Shown here piece by piece: positions 25,262 to 34,220 of a DNA stretch of 64,000 bases. Each line of letters opens with the position of its first letter. Position 1 is the stretch's first letter. The notes beneath the pieces are model-generated. The model worked only from the letters and a program-made list of their open reading frames with translations, had not been told where the DNA came from and did no database searches. Source of the stretch: Brucella gallinifaecis (lineage in GTDB: Bacteria; Pseudomonadota; Alphaproteobacteria; Rhizobiales; Rhizobiaceae); the NCBI RefSeq assembly GCF_006476605.1, contig NZ_ML636802.1, forward strand, positions 1 through 64,000. The letters run 5' to 3'. The translations under genes and the position numbers were made by a program.

Positions 25262-27345
25262 CCGGACCACGCAGAGCCAATGATAATTCCATGTCGCACC
25301 TGCCATCATATGATGAGCAGGATTTGACGGATATTGTCATCGATGATGCTGCTGAAACAGATGATGATCCAGTTGAGCTAACAGCGCCTGATGCCTCGGC
25401 TGCCGCTTCCATTCAGTGGGATTCGTCAGATGGTCTTCCCGATACCACTGGCCTTAGCGGGGCCGATATCATCAGCGCCTTCGTCAAGCATCTGCCAAAC
25501 AATCCCGGCGTTTACCGCATGTTCAACAGCGCTGGCGATGTGCTTTATGTCGGCAAGGCACGCAGTCTGAAAAAGCGTGTTTCAAGTTATGCTCGCGGCA
25601 TTGGTCATTCAAACCGTATAACACGCATGATCGGTGAAACGACAACGATGGAATTTGTTGTCACCCGCACCGAAACCGAAGCGCTGTTGCTTGAAGCGAA
25701 TCTTATCAAGCGTTTGCGCCCACGCTTTAACGTTCTGCTGCGTGATGACAAATCATTCCCTTATATTCTGTTGAGCGGCGGACATCGTGCTCCGGGCATT
25801 TTCAAACATCGCGGTGCACGCACACGCAAGGGAGAATATTTCGGGCCATTTGCTTCCGGCGGGGCAGTCACGCGGACAATCAATGCCCTTCAGCGTGCAT
25901 TCCTGTTGCGTACCTGTACGGATTCAGTTTTTGAAAGCCGCACCCGTCCCTGCCTGCTTTATCAAATCAAGCGCTGTTCCGGACCATGCACATATGAGAT
26001 CAGCGACGAAGGTTATGCCGAGCTTGTAAGCGAGGCAAAAGCCTTCCTTTCCGGGAAAAGCCAGAAGGTAAAAGATCATCTGAAAGCAGCCATGCAATCA
26101 GCTTCAAATGATCTCGATTTTGAACATGCTGCCGTCTATCGGGATCGTCTTACAGCGCTCTCGCATGTTCAGTCACATCAGGGTATCAATCCGCAAACAG
26201 TCGAAGAAGCCGATGTCTTCGCCATTTATCAGGATGGCGGCATGACCTGTATTCAGGTTTTCTTCTTCCGTACCGGGCAGAACTGGGGCAATCGGGCCTA
26301 TTTCCCCAAAGCAGACAGTTCACTCGGGGCGGCTGAAGTTCTTGGAGCCTTCCTGTCGCAATTCTATGACGACAAGCCCTGCCCCAAACTCATCCTTCTT
26401 TCAGAAAGCGTCGAGGATCAGGAACTGCTTGGTGAGGCGCTTTCTTCGCGAGCGGGGCACCGTGTGCATGTCAATGTACCGCAACGTGGAGAAAAGAAGG
26501 AACTGACTGATCACGCCTTGACCAATGCCCGCGAAGCGCTTGGGCGCCGTTTGGCTGAAACATCATCTCAAGCCCGCCTGCTCAAAGGACTCGCAGAGGC
26601 TTTTGAACTGCCAAGGATTCCGCGTCGCATCGAGGTTTATGATAACTCGCATATCATGGGCACAAATGCGGTGGGCGGCATGATTGTGGCGGGACCAGAA
26701 GGTTTTGTGAAGAACCAGTATCGCAAATTCAATATCAAATCGACCGACATCACACCCGGTGATGACTTTGGTATGATGCGTGAAGTTATCGAACGCCGCT
26801 TCTCGCGACTGGTCAAAGAAAACAACACGCCCGAACCAGCCTCGGATACGGAAAATCCAGTTTCTGCCACAGAAGATAATGACACCTTCCCTGCATGGCC
26901 GGACGTTATTCTTATCGATGGCGGTCAAGGACAGGTTGGCGCGGTGCGGCAGATTCTCAATGAACTTGGCATCAATCACCTTGTCACATCCATTGGTATT
27001 GCCAAGGGCGCAGATCGTGAAGCAGGGCGTGAACGCTTTTTCGTCGAGGGCAAACGCCCCTTTACTCTGCCTCCACGCGACCCGGTTCTCTACTTCATTC
27101 AGCGTATGCGCGATGAAGCACACCGTTTTGCCATTGGCACGCATCGTGCAAGGCGAAAAAAGAACATGATCGCCAATCCGCTGGATGAAATTTCGGGAAT
27201 CGGTCCCACACGAAAACGGGCCTTGCTGCATCATTTTGGCACTGCAAAAGCAGTATCGCGGGCTGCTGTGGAGGATCTTATGCAGATTGACGGGATTTCA
27301 GAGGCTATTGCAAAAACCATTCACGATCATTTTCATGACCGTTGA
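25258..27345 (+). CDS. uvrC: Excinuclease ABC subunit C (UvrC)
   Basis: 695 residues from the ATG overlapping the SDR stop. An acidic, low-complexity N-terminal extension of ~65 residues precedes the GIY-YIG nuclease ([21 protein letters not shown]). A Cys cluster lies in [23 protein letters not shown]-type sequence, followed by a UVR/UvrB-binding segment ([21 protein letters not shown]). The RNase H-like 5' nuclease contains [11 protein letters not shown] and [11 protein letters not shown], and the C-terminus is a helix-hairpin-helix. It makes both incisions in nucleotide excision repair. E. coli UvrC is about 610 aa; the extra length is the N-terminal extension. Confidence 0.96.
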   Translation: MTGPRRANDNSMSHLPSYDEQDLTDIVIDDAAETDDDPVELTAPDASAAASIQWDSSDGLPDTTGLSGADIISAFVKHLPNNPGVYRMFNSAGDVLYVGKARSLKKRVSSYARGIGHSNRITRMIGETTTMEFVVTRTETEALLLEANLIKRLRPRFNVLLRDDKSFPYILLSGGHRAPGIFKHRGARTRKGEYFGPFASGGAVTRTINALQRAFLLRTCTDSVFESRTRPCLLYQIKRCSGPCTYEISDEGYAELVSEAKAFLSGKSQKVKDHLKAAMQSASNDLDFEHAAVYRDRLTALSHVQSHQGINPQTVEEADVFAIYQDGGMTCIQVFFFRTGQNWGNRAYFPKADSSLGAAEVLGAFLSQFYDDKPCPKLILLSESVEDQELLGEALSSRAGHRVHVNVPQRGEKKELTDHALTNAREALGRRLAETSSQARLLKGLAEAFELPRIPRRIEVYDNSHIMGTNAVGGMIVAGPEGFVKNQYRKFNIKSTDITPGDDFGMMREVIERRFSRLVKENNTPEPASDTENPVSATEDNDTFPAWPDVILIDGGQGQVGAVRQILNELGINHLVTSIGIAKGADREAGRERFFVEGKRPFTLPPRDPVLYFIQRMRDEAHRFAIGTHRARRKKNMIANPLDEISGIGPTRKRALLHHFGTAKAVSRAAVEDLMQIDGISEAIAKTIHDHFHDR

Positions 27346-27475
27346 CGTAATTTTGTCCGGGTTTAGGTCACTAATTATCGAGAAGCGTCATTACGTCCAA
27401 AAAGAACACATGAGCAGGTGTTGATTTTCTTGATCATCCCTGATGTGGTGCACATATAACAAATGCGGCGGTACT

Positions 27476-28060
27476 ATGCGGAAAAATCACACTCTCTCCT
27501 TGCCAAACATACTGACTTACGCGCGGATCATTGCTGTTCCGCTTGTCGTTTTATGTTTTTTTGTGGAGGGTCGCCTTCAATCGAGCGATACATCCCGATG
27601 GGCTGCACTGATAATTTTCGCCATTGCCAGCATCACGGACTTCTTCGATGGTTATCTTGCACGCATATGGCAGCAAACTTCCACAATTGGACGTATGCTT
27701 GATCCGATTGCAGATAAACTGCTGGTTTCTGCCTGTCTTCTGTTGCTTGCAGCCGATGGTACCATTGCAGGCTGGACGCTCTGGGCTGCAATCATCATTC
27801 TTTGCCGCGAAATTCTGGTATCGGGCCTTCGTGAATATCTCGCAGAACTCAAAGTCAGCGTCCCGGTTTCACGACTGGCAAAATGGAAAACCACAGCACA
27901 AATGGTTGCTTTGGCATTTCTGCTGGCTGGGCCTGCGGGTGAAAAGATTCTGCCATTTACAACTGAAATCGGCATCATCCTGCTCTGGATTTCCGCAATT
28001 CTGACGCTCTATACCGGGTGGGATTATTTCCGCGCCGGCCTCAAGCACGTCATGGACTGA
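27476..28060 (+). CDS. pgsA: CDP-diacylglycerol--glycerol-3-phosphate 3-phosphatidyltransferase PgsA
   Basis: 194 residues from the ATG at 27476. It starts SLPNILTYARIIAVPLVVL and has the CDP-alcohol phosphotransferase motif in DFFDGYLARIWQQTSTIGRMLDPIADK-type arrangement (D-G-x2-A-R-x8-G-x3-D-x3-D). Several transmembrane helices are visible. It makes phosphatidylglycerol phosphate at the inner membrane, the committed step to PG and cardiolipin. It lies between uvrC and moaD, a conserved alphaproteobacterial order. Confidence 0.94.
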   Translation: MRKNHTLSLPNILTYARIIAVPLVVLCFFVEGRLQSSDTSRWAALIIFAIASITDFFDGYLARIWQQTSTIGRMLDPIADKLLVSACLLLLAADGTIAGWTLWAAIIILCREILVSGLREYLAELKVSVPVSRLAKWKTTAQMVALAFLLAGPAGEKILPFTTEIGIILLWISAILTLYTGWDYFRAGLKHVMD

Positions 28061-28064
28061 TATT

Positions 28065-28322
28065 ATGCGCGTCAAACTCGTTTACTTCGCCTGGGTGCGC
28101 GAAAAGATCGGCAAAGGTGAGGAAACCATTGAGCTGGATTGTGATATCATCAGCGTCGATCAACTCATCGCGCATCTGAAAACGCTTGGCGAAGAATACG
28201 AAAATCTGTTTGAACACCAGACGCTCATTCGTGCAGCCATTAATCAGGAACATGCAGAACATAATGAATTCGTCAAAGACGGTGATGAAGTTGCGCTCTT
28301 CCCGCCTATGACAGGCGGCTGA
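28065..28322 (+). CDS. moaD: Molybdopterin synthase small subunit MoaD
   Basis: 85 residues, a ubiquitin-like beta-grasp protein ending in MTGG. The C-terminal Gly-Gly is adenylated and then thiocarboxylated to carry sulfur. VKLVYFAWVREKIGKGEE at the N-terminus and GDEVALFPPMTGG at the end are typical. It starts 4 nt after the pgsA stop and is followed directly by moaE, its enzymatic partner. Confidence 0.94.
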   Translation: MRVKLVYFAWVREKIGKGEETIELDCDIISVDQLIAHLKTLGEEYENLFEHQTLIRAAINQEHAEHNEFVKDGDEVALFPPMTGG

Positions 28323-28323
28323 A

Positions 28324-28803
28324 ATGAATGGGCTCAACCAGTGCCCCCTGTTCATTCGTGTCCAGAGCGCAGATTTCGACATTGCAGAAGAAATTGGCAG
28401 ACTTGGCGAAGGACGCAAAGATATAGGCGCTATCGTCAGCTTCACCGGGCTGTGCCGTGATGAAGGCGGAAAACTTTCAGCCCTTGAACTGGAACATTAT
28501 CCTGGCATGGTGGAGGCTGAAATTCGTCGCATTGCCGCACAAGCAAGCAAGCGATGGCCACTTTCAGGCATCACGATCATTCATCGCTATGGAATGATCA
28601 GACCCGGCGAAAAAATCATTCTTGTTGCCACGGCATCGGTTCATCGTCACGCTGCATTTGAAGCAGCGTCATTCCTTATGGATTTCATGAAAACGGATGC
28701 GCCGTTCTGGAAACGCGAGCATTTACTGGACGGCAATGCCGGTAGCTGGATCGAATCAAAAGCCGAAGACCACCAAAGCCGTGAGCGCTGGAAAAAAAGC
28801 TAA
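28324..28803 (+). CDS. moaE: Molybdopterin synthase catalytic subunit MoaE
   Basis: 159 residues with the family marks GAIVSFTGLCRDEGG, LELEHYPGMVEAEIRR, IIHRYGMIRPGEKIILVATAS, and the active-site lysine region DFMKTDAPFWKRE. With MoaD it inserts two sulfurs into precursor Z (cPMP) to make molybdopterin. It starts 1 nt after the moaD stop. This pathway supplies cofactor for the oxidoreductase at 17.5-19.6 kb. Confidence 0.95.
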   Translation: MNGLNQCPLFIRVQSADFDIAEEIGRLGEGRKDIGAIVSFTGLCRDEGGKLSALELEHYPGMVEAEIRRIAAQASKRWPLSGITIIHRYGMIRPGEKIILVATASVHRHAAFEAASFLMDFMKTDAPFWKREHLLDGNAGSWIESKAEDHQSRERWKKS

Positions 28804-28847
28804 GCAATATAGTAACTGGCCTTCGTGCAGCAGACGAACTCTTTTTA

Positions 28848-28865
28848 AGATAAAATATTTTATCT
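28848..28865. repeat. Perfect 18-bp AT-rich palindrome downstream of moaE
   Basis: AGATAAAATATTTTATCT is a perfect palindrome 45 nt after the moaE stop and about 220 nt before the next gene. It could be an operator or part of a weak terminator; nothing decides between these. Confidence 0.5.
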
Positions 28866-29088
28866 GCTCTATTTAATTTGGAATTAACTATTTAACCCCC
28901 TAAAATATAGGGTATTTTGGAGAGTGCATTATCGCGCTGCCACAATTTTCACACGAAGCCGCGCTTATTGTTTACAAGATGAATGTTTACATATTTGGGC
29001 AACAGCCGCTGCAACAATCACCGGATTGTCAGCGCTGCCCAAAATGCGGAACAACAAAGTTTGGGGGAACGAAAGTTTCGGATTAGCA

Positions 29089-29892
29089 ATGCTAAAAGAA
29101 CTGACGAAAACTCTTTCAATTGTAGCAGCACTCACTGCAGGAATAGGCGCAATCGGTGCAGCGGCTCTGTTTGTGACGACATCAATGCCAACAGCGAGCA
29201 TTGCCGCTGAAAAAACAATCAGCGGAAAAGTTATCTATCGCGAAAGAATCGCCCTGCCACCAGAAGCGCGACTGATCGTCCAGCTAAGCGATGTCTCGCT
29301 TGCAGACGCACCATCGAAAATCATTGGTGAAACGCGCATAGAAGCCGCTCAAGGATCGCCGATCATGTTCGCGATCAATTATGACACGAACATGATAGAA
29401 CCCGGTCATAGCTATGCACTTCAGGCGCGTATTGTTGCAGGCGATACGCTTTGGTTTGTAACGGATCAACGTTATACGATTGATCCTAAAAGCCCTACTG
29501 AACCCATTGAACTCAAAGTCGTCATGGTTCGCAAAAGTGCGGATGAAGCAGTTGCTATCGGCATTGAAGGCAAAGACTGGCTTGCAGAAGATATTCAAGG
29601 TGGCGGTGTCGTTGATACCGCGCAAACCACTTTGCTGGTGGATTCCGACGGCAGTGTGAGTGGTTCAGGCGGCTGCAACCGTTTTATGAGCAAGGCAACA
29701 ATCTCCGGAAGCAATATTTCTTTCGGTGAGATCGGCTCGACCTATATGCAATGCCCACCTGCGCTCATGAATCAGGAACGCAAATTTCTCGATGCTCTGG
29801 GTAAAACACGCTCATATAAACTGGATGCAGGAAAGCTCGTCCTGATCGATGAAAGTGGAGACGAGTTGGCAAGGCTTTCTCAAAGTCTTTAG
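29089..29892 (+). CDS. YbaY-like plus META (HslJ-like) domain exported protein
   Basis: 267 residues from the ATG at 29089; an in-frame ATG at 29044 would add 15. A signal or anchor segment (about 8-40) ends near SIAAEK. A YbaY-type domain follows (about 42-145: ISGKVIYRERIALPPEARLIVQLSDVSL), then a META domain (about 155-265) with SGSGGCNRFMSKATI, then MQCPPALMNQERKFLDAL and YKLDAGKLVLID. The combination is typical of envelope stress-related proteins. No enzymatic role is known. Its stop codon is formed by the first bases of a repeat element. Confidence 0.82.
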   Translation: MLKELTKTLSIVAALTAGIGAIGAAALFVTTSMPTASIAAEKTISGKVIYRERIALPPEARLIVQLSDVSLADAPSKIIGETRIEAAQGSPIMFAINYDTNMIEPGHSYALQARIVAGDTLWFVTDQRYTIDPKSPTEPIELKVVMVRKSADEAVAIGIEGKDWLAEDIQGGGVVDTAQTTLLVDSDGSVSGSGGCNRFMSKATISGSNISFGEIGSTYMQCPPALMNQERKFLDALGKTRSYKLDAGKLVLIDESGDELARLSQSL

Positions 29893-29993
29893 AGCGCGTT
29901 TCGATCCGATTGAATCAGATCGGCGCTCTAACTCTTTCTACCTTAAGCATAATCTTATCGATCCTCGATGAACGAAGGTCGGATCATGCTCTA
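29890..29993. repeat. Rhizobiales intergenic palindromic mosaic element (RIME-like)
   Basis: The first half is a hairpin, AGAGCGC at 29891-29897 with GCGCTCT at 29923-29929. Its inner arm is CGATCCGATT at 29902-29911 against AATCAGATCG at 29913-29922. The second half has AGCATAATC at 29946-29954 against GATCATGCT at 29982-29990. The AGAGCGC...GATTGAATC...GCGCTCT pattern with a flanking GATCATGCTCT is the type I remember as dispersed in many Rhizobiales genomes. It abuts the upstream stop codon and lies before the shared terminator. Confidence 0.65.
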
Positions 29994-30015
29994 ATAATTT
30001 CCAGTGTTGAACACA

Positions 30016-30045
30016 AAAAAGCCCGGCCTTTCGACCGGGCTTTTT
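30016..30045. terminator. Bidirectional terminator between the YbaY/META gene and ndk
   Basis: AAAAAGCCCGG at 30016-30026 pairs perfectly with CCGGGCTTTTT at 30035-30045 around an 8-nt loop, between convergent stops. Confidence 0.95.
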
Positions 30046-30063
30046 CAATTGATCTGCCAGCAA

Positions 30064-30486
30064 TTAGCCGACGATTTCTGTACCTGAAAACCAGTAAGCG
30101 ATTTCTTCAGCAGCAGTTTCAGGTGCATCCGAACCGTGAACCGAATTTTCGCCGATCGACAGGGCGAATTCTTTACGAATCGTGCCTGGTTCTGCATTTT
30201 CAGGGTTGGTTGCGCCCATGACTTCACGGTTCTTGGCAATTGCGTTTTCGCCTTCAAGAACCTGAACGATGGTTGGGCCGGACGACATGAATTCAGTCAG
30301 TTCACCAAAGAAAGGACGCTCTTTGTGAACAGCGTAGAAGCCTTCTGCTTCACGCAGGCTCATCCAGACGCGCTTGGAAGCAACGACGCGCAGACCAGCT
30401 TCTTCGAGCTTGGCGGTGATGGCACCGGTCAGGTTGCGGCGGGTCGCATCAGGCTTGATCATGGAGAAAGTACGTTCGATTGCCAT
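30064..30486 (-). CDS. ndk: Nucleoside diphosphate kinase Ndk
   Basis: 140 residues, the standard length. It starts [21 protein letters not shown]. The active-site His is in [37 protein letters not shown] and [14 protein letters not shown] complete the nucleotide site. It transfers the gamma-phosphate between NTPs and NDPs through a phosphohistidine. AAGGTG serves as ribosome-binding site, and a tandem 16/17-bp repeat lies just before it. Confidence 0.97.
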   Translation of the reverse strand: MAIERTFSMIKPDATRRNLTGAITAKLEEAGLRVVASKRVWMSLREAEGFYAVHKERPFFGELTEFMSSGPTIVQVLEGENAIAKNREVMGATNPENAEPGTIRKEFALSIGENSVHGSDAPETAAEEIAYWFSGTEIVG

Positions 30487-30497
30487 TTGACACCTTG

Positions 30498-30531
30498 TAT
30501 GATGGAAATTTGGGTATGATGGAAAATTTGG
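30498..30531. repeat. Two tandem copies of a 16/17-bp unit in the ndk leader
   Basis: TATGATGGAAATTTGG at 30498-30513 and TATGATGGAAAATTTGG at 30515-30531 differ only by one A. They are directly upstream of the ndk ribosome-binding site, so they fall in the leader or promoter. Confidence 0.7.
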
Positions 30532-30660
30532 AAAGTGAGGCTCTATAGCGTTGATAGCCTCAATTGCCAAGGGGTAGCTTCCCAGCTCAGACCTCTTATC
30601 ATCTTGAGACGACAAAAAATTGACTTCATAAATGCAAATTCGATTCAGATGCGGGGTCTC

Positions 30661-31173
30661 ATGGAACAGCACTTTCAAATGCTCGCTCATTATAATCACT
30701 GGGCCAATGGGCTGCTTTATTGCGCGGCTGCCGATCTGAGCGATGTCGATTACAGAATAAATCTCGGCCTTTTCTTCGGCTCGATCCATGGCACTTTCAA
30801 TCATCTGCTTGTCGCAGATCGTATATGGATGAAGCGCTTTACCGGCGAAGGCGACCAGCCGGGCCAGCTTGATAGCATTATCACCGATGATTTTATAAAG
30901 CTGCGCGAGATGCGCAATGCTGAAGATGAACGCATCTGCAACTATGTCGAAAGCTTGAACGCCATACAGCTTGCCGGACGCTTCACCTATATGACAGCCA
31001 CCAATGTACGAACGATCAGCCAGCGTCTTGCACCTGCCCTTGCGCATCTGTTCAACCATCAGACGCATCATCGCGGACAAATACATGCAGCACTTACCCG
31101 TTTGGGTGCAGATGCGCCATCGCTTGATCTCATTCGCTTTCAGCGCAGTGAAACAGGACGCCGCTTCGCCTGA
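30661..31173 (+). CDS. DinB-family protein
   Basis: 170 residues from the ATG at 30661, preceded by GGGG; an ATG at 30649 is the alternative. It is a four-helix DinB/YfiT-like fold with His residues placed for metal binding: [16 protein letters not shown] at the start, [13 protein letters not shown] in helix 2 and [16 protein letters not shown] in helix 3. Family members are metal-dependent thiol transferases or uncharacterised stress proteins. The function here is unknown. Confidence 0.88.
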   Translation: MEQHFQMLAHYNHWANGLLYCAAADLSDVDYRINLGLFFGSIHGTFNHLLVADRIWMKRFTGEGDQPGQLDSIITDDFIKLREMRNAEDERICNYVESLNAIQLAGRFTYMTATNVRTISQRLAPALAHLFNHQTHHRGQIHAALTRLGADAPSLDLIRFQRSETGRRFA

Positions 31174-31230
31174 TATTCAATCAGTTGATACTTGCGCAAA
31201 TATTGGAAGCCGTGCAAAAGCCTTATCACC

Positions 31231-33114
31231 ATGCTTATTCTTGACGATATCTCTGTACGCATCGCCGGACGCCTCCTGATCGACCACGCCAGTGTCACAC
31301 TGCCAGCGGGATCGAAGACGGGTTTTGTTGGCCGTAACGGCACTGGAAAATCCACGCTTTTTCGCGTTATCACCGGAGACCTTGCGCCCGAGACTGGCAA
31401 TATCTCGCTGCCTAAAAATACGCGCATTGGTCAGGTGGCACAGGAAGCTCCCGGTACGGAAGATGCACTGATCGAAATCGTCCTTAAAGCGGATAAGGAG
31501 CGCAGCAGTCTTCTTGAGGAAGCCGAAACTGCGCGTGATCCGCATCGCATTGCAGAAATTCATACGCGACTTGCCGATATCAATGCACATTCGGCAGAGG
31601 CGCGTGCAGGTGCGATCCTGTCAGGCCTCGGCTTCAACACGGAAGCGCAACGCCGTCCGGCGTCCGCCTTCTCCGGTGGCTGGCGAATGCGTGTGGCGCT
31701 TGCCGCTGTACTTTTCTCTGAACCGGATCTGCTACTGCTTGACGAGCCGACCAACTATCTCGATCTTGAAGGTGTGTTGTGGCTTGTTGATTATGTAAAG
31801 CGCTATCCGCACACAGTCATCATCATCAGTCATGATCGTGACCTCCTGAACTCAGCCACCTCGTCGATCATGCATCTTGACCAGAAGAAAATCAGCTTCT
31901 GGCGCGGTAATTACGATCAGTTCGAGCGGCAGCGCCATGAAATGCTGGAGCTTCAGCAAAAAGCGCATGTGAAACAAGAAGCACATCGCAAGCACATGGA
32001 AGCTTTTGTGGAGCGTTTCCGTGCCAAGGCGTCAAAGGCCAGACAGGCGCAATCGCGTATGAAGGCGCTGGAGAGGCTTAAACCCATAGATCTTTACGTC
32101 GAAAGCAATGTGCAGCCGTTCCGCTTTCCAGATGCAGAAAAGAAAGCCGCCTCACCAATCATCGCGCTCGATAATGCAGATGTGGGCTATGTGCCGGGCA
32201 AACCTGTGCTGCGCAATGTCACGCTGCGCATTGACAATGATGATCGCATTGCGTTGCTCGGTTCAAACGGTAACGGTAAATCGACACTCGCCAAGCTTAT
32301 TGCCGGACGGTTGCAGCCCGAAAAAGGCACATTAACGCTTTCACCCAATCTGAAAGTGGCATTTTTTGCGCAGCATCAGATGGATGATCTGATTCCCGAA
32401 GACAATGCTATCGAGCATGTGCGCAAACTCATGCCGGGTGAGCTGGAAGCAAAAACTCGCGCACGCGTTGCCCAGATGGGACTTTCGACCGAAAAAATGC
32501 TGCCCCCTGCCAGAGATCTTTCTGGTGGCGAAAAGGCACGTCTTCTGATGGGGCTAGCGACCTTTCACGGCCCGAACCTGCTGATCCTCGACGAGCCAAC
32601 CAACCATCTTGATATTGATAGCCGGGAAGAATTGGTTCACGCTCTCAACGCATTCAACGGCGCAGTCATCCTGATTGCGCATGATCGTCACCTGATCGAA
32701 GCAACGATGGAACGGCTTTGGCTTGTGCGCGAGGGCGGTGTGAAAGCCTTCGACGGTGATCTTGATGAATATCGTCAGATTGTTCTTAATGACGCCAAGG
32801 GTGATCAGACTTCAGAACGCGATGAAGGCCCGAAGATCAACAAGGCAGAACAGCGCAAGCTTGCTGCCCAGAAGCGTGAAACCTTTGCGCCTTTGCTCAA
32901 AAAGATCAAAGAAACCGAGAGCTTGATGCAAAAACTGCAGAAACAGATTCAAGGTTTCATGATGCAACTGGAAGACCCCGCTCTTTATGAAAAGGAACCG
33001 CAAAAAGCGATCCGTATCAATAAAGAAATGAGTGACGCCAAATCAGCGCTTGCGAGAGCTGAAGACCAATGGCTGGAAATGTCTTCCAAATATGAAGAGG
33101 CAATGATCAAGTAA
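31231..33114 (+). CDS. ABC-F family ATPase (Uup/YheS type)
   Basis: 627 residues from the ATG at 31231. Two ABC domains without membrane segments: domain 1 (about 1-245) has GRNGTGKST, FSGGW and LLLLDEPTNYLD; domain 2 (about 305-520) has GSNGNGKST, LSGGEKARLLM and LLILDEPTNHLD. Between them is the ABC-F linker (KQEAHRKHMEAFVERFRAKA) and at the end a charged coiled coil (about 555-625). ABC-F proteins act on ribosomes, some relieving stalls. The specific role is not determined. Confidence 0.94.
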   Translation: MLILDDISVRIAGRLLIDHASVTLPAGSKTGFVGRNGTGKSTLFRVITGDLAPETGNISLPKNTRIGQVAQEAPGTEDALIEIVLKADKERSSLLEEAETARDPHRIAEIHTRLADINAHSAEARAGAILSGLGFNTEAQRRPASAFSGGWRMRVALAAVLFSEPDLLLLDEPTNYLDLEGVLWLVDYVKRYPHTVIIISHDRDLLNSATSSIMHLDQKKISFWRGNYDQFERQRHEMLELQQKAHVKQEAHRKHMEAFVERFRAKASKARQAQSRMKALERLKPIDLYVESNVQPFRFPDAEKKAASPIIALDNADVGYVPGKPVLRNVTLRIDNDDRIALLGSNGNGKSTLAKLIAGRLQPEKGTLTLSPNLKVAFFAQHQMDDLIPEDNAIEHVRKLMPGELEAKTRARVAQMGLSTEKMLPPARDLSGGEKARLLMGLATFHGPNLLILDEPTNHLDIDSREELVHALNAFNGAVILIAHDRHLIEATMERLWLVREGGVKAFDGDLDEYRQIVLNDAKGDQTSERDEGPKINKAEQRKLAAQKRETFAPLLKKIKETESLMQKLQKQIQGFMMQLEDPALYEKEPQKAIRINKEMSDAKSALARAEDQWLEMSSKYEEAMIK

Positions 33115-33129
33115 ACCTCAGGTGGCTGA

Positions 33130-33693
33130 CTAAACCTCAGGGCGACGAATGCGTGTGCGCATCAGGGCATAAACGCCAAGCACGCCAATCACGAGACCAA
33201 TTGTCGTATAGGTCTCGTCTGCTTCTTCTGCTCCGCGCCTGAGTACAAGATCAAGCTTTGAGAGTTGCAGCCCATCCGTATTGCCCCGAACAGCACGAAA
33301 GGCATATGTTCCGGACAATACAGGATCAATATCGCCCGCACTCTGCCGCAACACAGTGCCATCCTGTGGACGATCTGTATTAATCGAGCTGCTGTTGGAA
33401 GCAAAATCCATTCCCTGTGAGAGAACAGGAAAACCATCGCGACTGACAGCCAGAGTTATCGCTGAACGGCGTTCGGCTGGAATGTAACCCGGCAATGGTG
33501 TGGCATCGAGAAATATGCGCACGGGTGCATCACTGGCATCAAGTTTGATTTCCTGCGTGATGAAATCAGTCTGACGGCTTTCAAGCAGCGACCAGCGGCC
33601 AATTTCATCGCCTGTAAAATGGCGCATATACCACGGATAGCCAAGTGCCAAGCTGAAACCAGCAATGATCATAGCAACAAAAATGGCACGCAT
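33130..33693 (-). CDS. Bitopic membrane protein of unknown function
   Basis: 187 residues. An N-terminal helix (about 3-20, IFVAMIIAGFSLALGYPWY) and a C-terminal helix (about 163-180, IGLVIGVLGVYALM) flank a ~140-residue periplasmic beta-rich domain without Cys. I do not recognise the family. Its start overlaps the holC stop, so it is translated with holC. An 11-bp repeat (TAAACCTCAGG) brackets its stop and that of the convergent ABC-F gene. Confidence 0.75.
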   Translation of the reverse strand: MRAIFVAMIIAGFSLALGYPWYMRHFTGDEIGRWSLLESRQTDFITQEIKLDASDAPVRIFLDATPLPGYIPAERRSAITLAVSRDGFPVLSQGMDFASNSSSINTDRPQDGTVLRQSAGDIDPVLSGTYAFRAVRGNTDGLQLSKLDLVLRRGAEEADETYTTIGLVIGVLGVYALMRTRIRRPEV

Positions 33694-34142
33694 CAGGCTT
33701 TACGCTCCCAGCGGCGATCTTGATTCTGTTGCCAATAGGTCAAATCATGGTTCTCCGTTTTGAAAGCCTTCCATTGCGCACGGGCGTGTTCCAGTTGTTC
33801 CTGATTATGACCGTCAAACATGACAACCAGCCGGTCATATTGGCCAGCATCATCAAGTGCCGCCCCCTCAACGAGAAAGCGGACCGTTGCCGCATTCAGA
33901 TTGGCTTGAGATGTGGTCAGCAAAACCGGCTGATGTTCGGGATATGGTTCCGTATCAGCACCGTGGGCCACAAAAGATGTATCCGAAAACGTCCACAGAA
34001 GATTGTCCAGAGAATCACGTCTTTCCTCCGTTACCGCCTGAATAGTCACACGCCAGCCGCGCGAGATTGAACGCTCCACAAGTCCCGGCAGAGCCTCATC
34101 CAGTGTCGATTCCGTCAGATGATAAAAGAGGATTTCAGCCAT
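33693..34142 (-). CDS. holC: DNA polymerase III chi subunit HolC
   Basis: 149 residues beginning MAEILFYHLTESTLDEALPGLVE, with the family core WRVTIQAVTEERRDSLDNLLWT, then SFVAHG and YDRLVVMFDGHNQEQLEHARAQWK. By homology it links the clamp loader to SSB at the replication fork. It lies after pepA and overlaps the next gene by 1 nt. The pepA-holC pairing is common in proteobacteria. Confidence 0.93.
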   Translation of the reverse strand: MAEILFYHLTESTLDEALPGLVERSISRGWRVTIQAVTEERRDSLDNLLWTFSDTSFVAHGADTEPYPEHQPVLLTTSQANLNAATVRFLVEGAALDDAGQYDRLVVMFDGHNQEQLEHARAQWKAFKTENHDLTYWQQNQDRRWERKA

Positions 34143-34165
34143 ATGCTTTCTTTAACTCAACCAGC

Positions 34166-34197
34166 GTGGCGAAGAAAGTGATTCACCTCTTCGCCAC
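34166..34197 (-). terminator. Hairpin between pepA and holC
   Basis: GTGGCGAAGA at 34166-34175 pairs perfectly with TCTTCGCCAC at 34188-34197. It starts 24 nt after the pepA stop but has no T-run, so it may reduce rather than stop read-through into holC. Confidence 0.5.
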
Positions 34198-34220
34198 AAT
34201 GTATTGTTTCTGAATCAGTT

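Noticed and set aside
26563-27234. 223-codon open frame antisense to uvrC
   Set aside because: It lies wholly inside uvrC, whose frame has full domain structure; the antisense product has no motif and unlikely composition.
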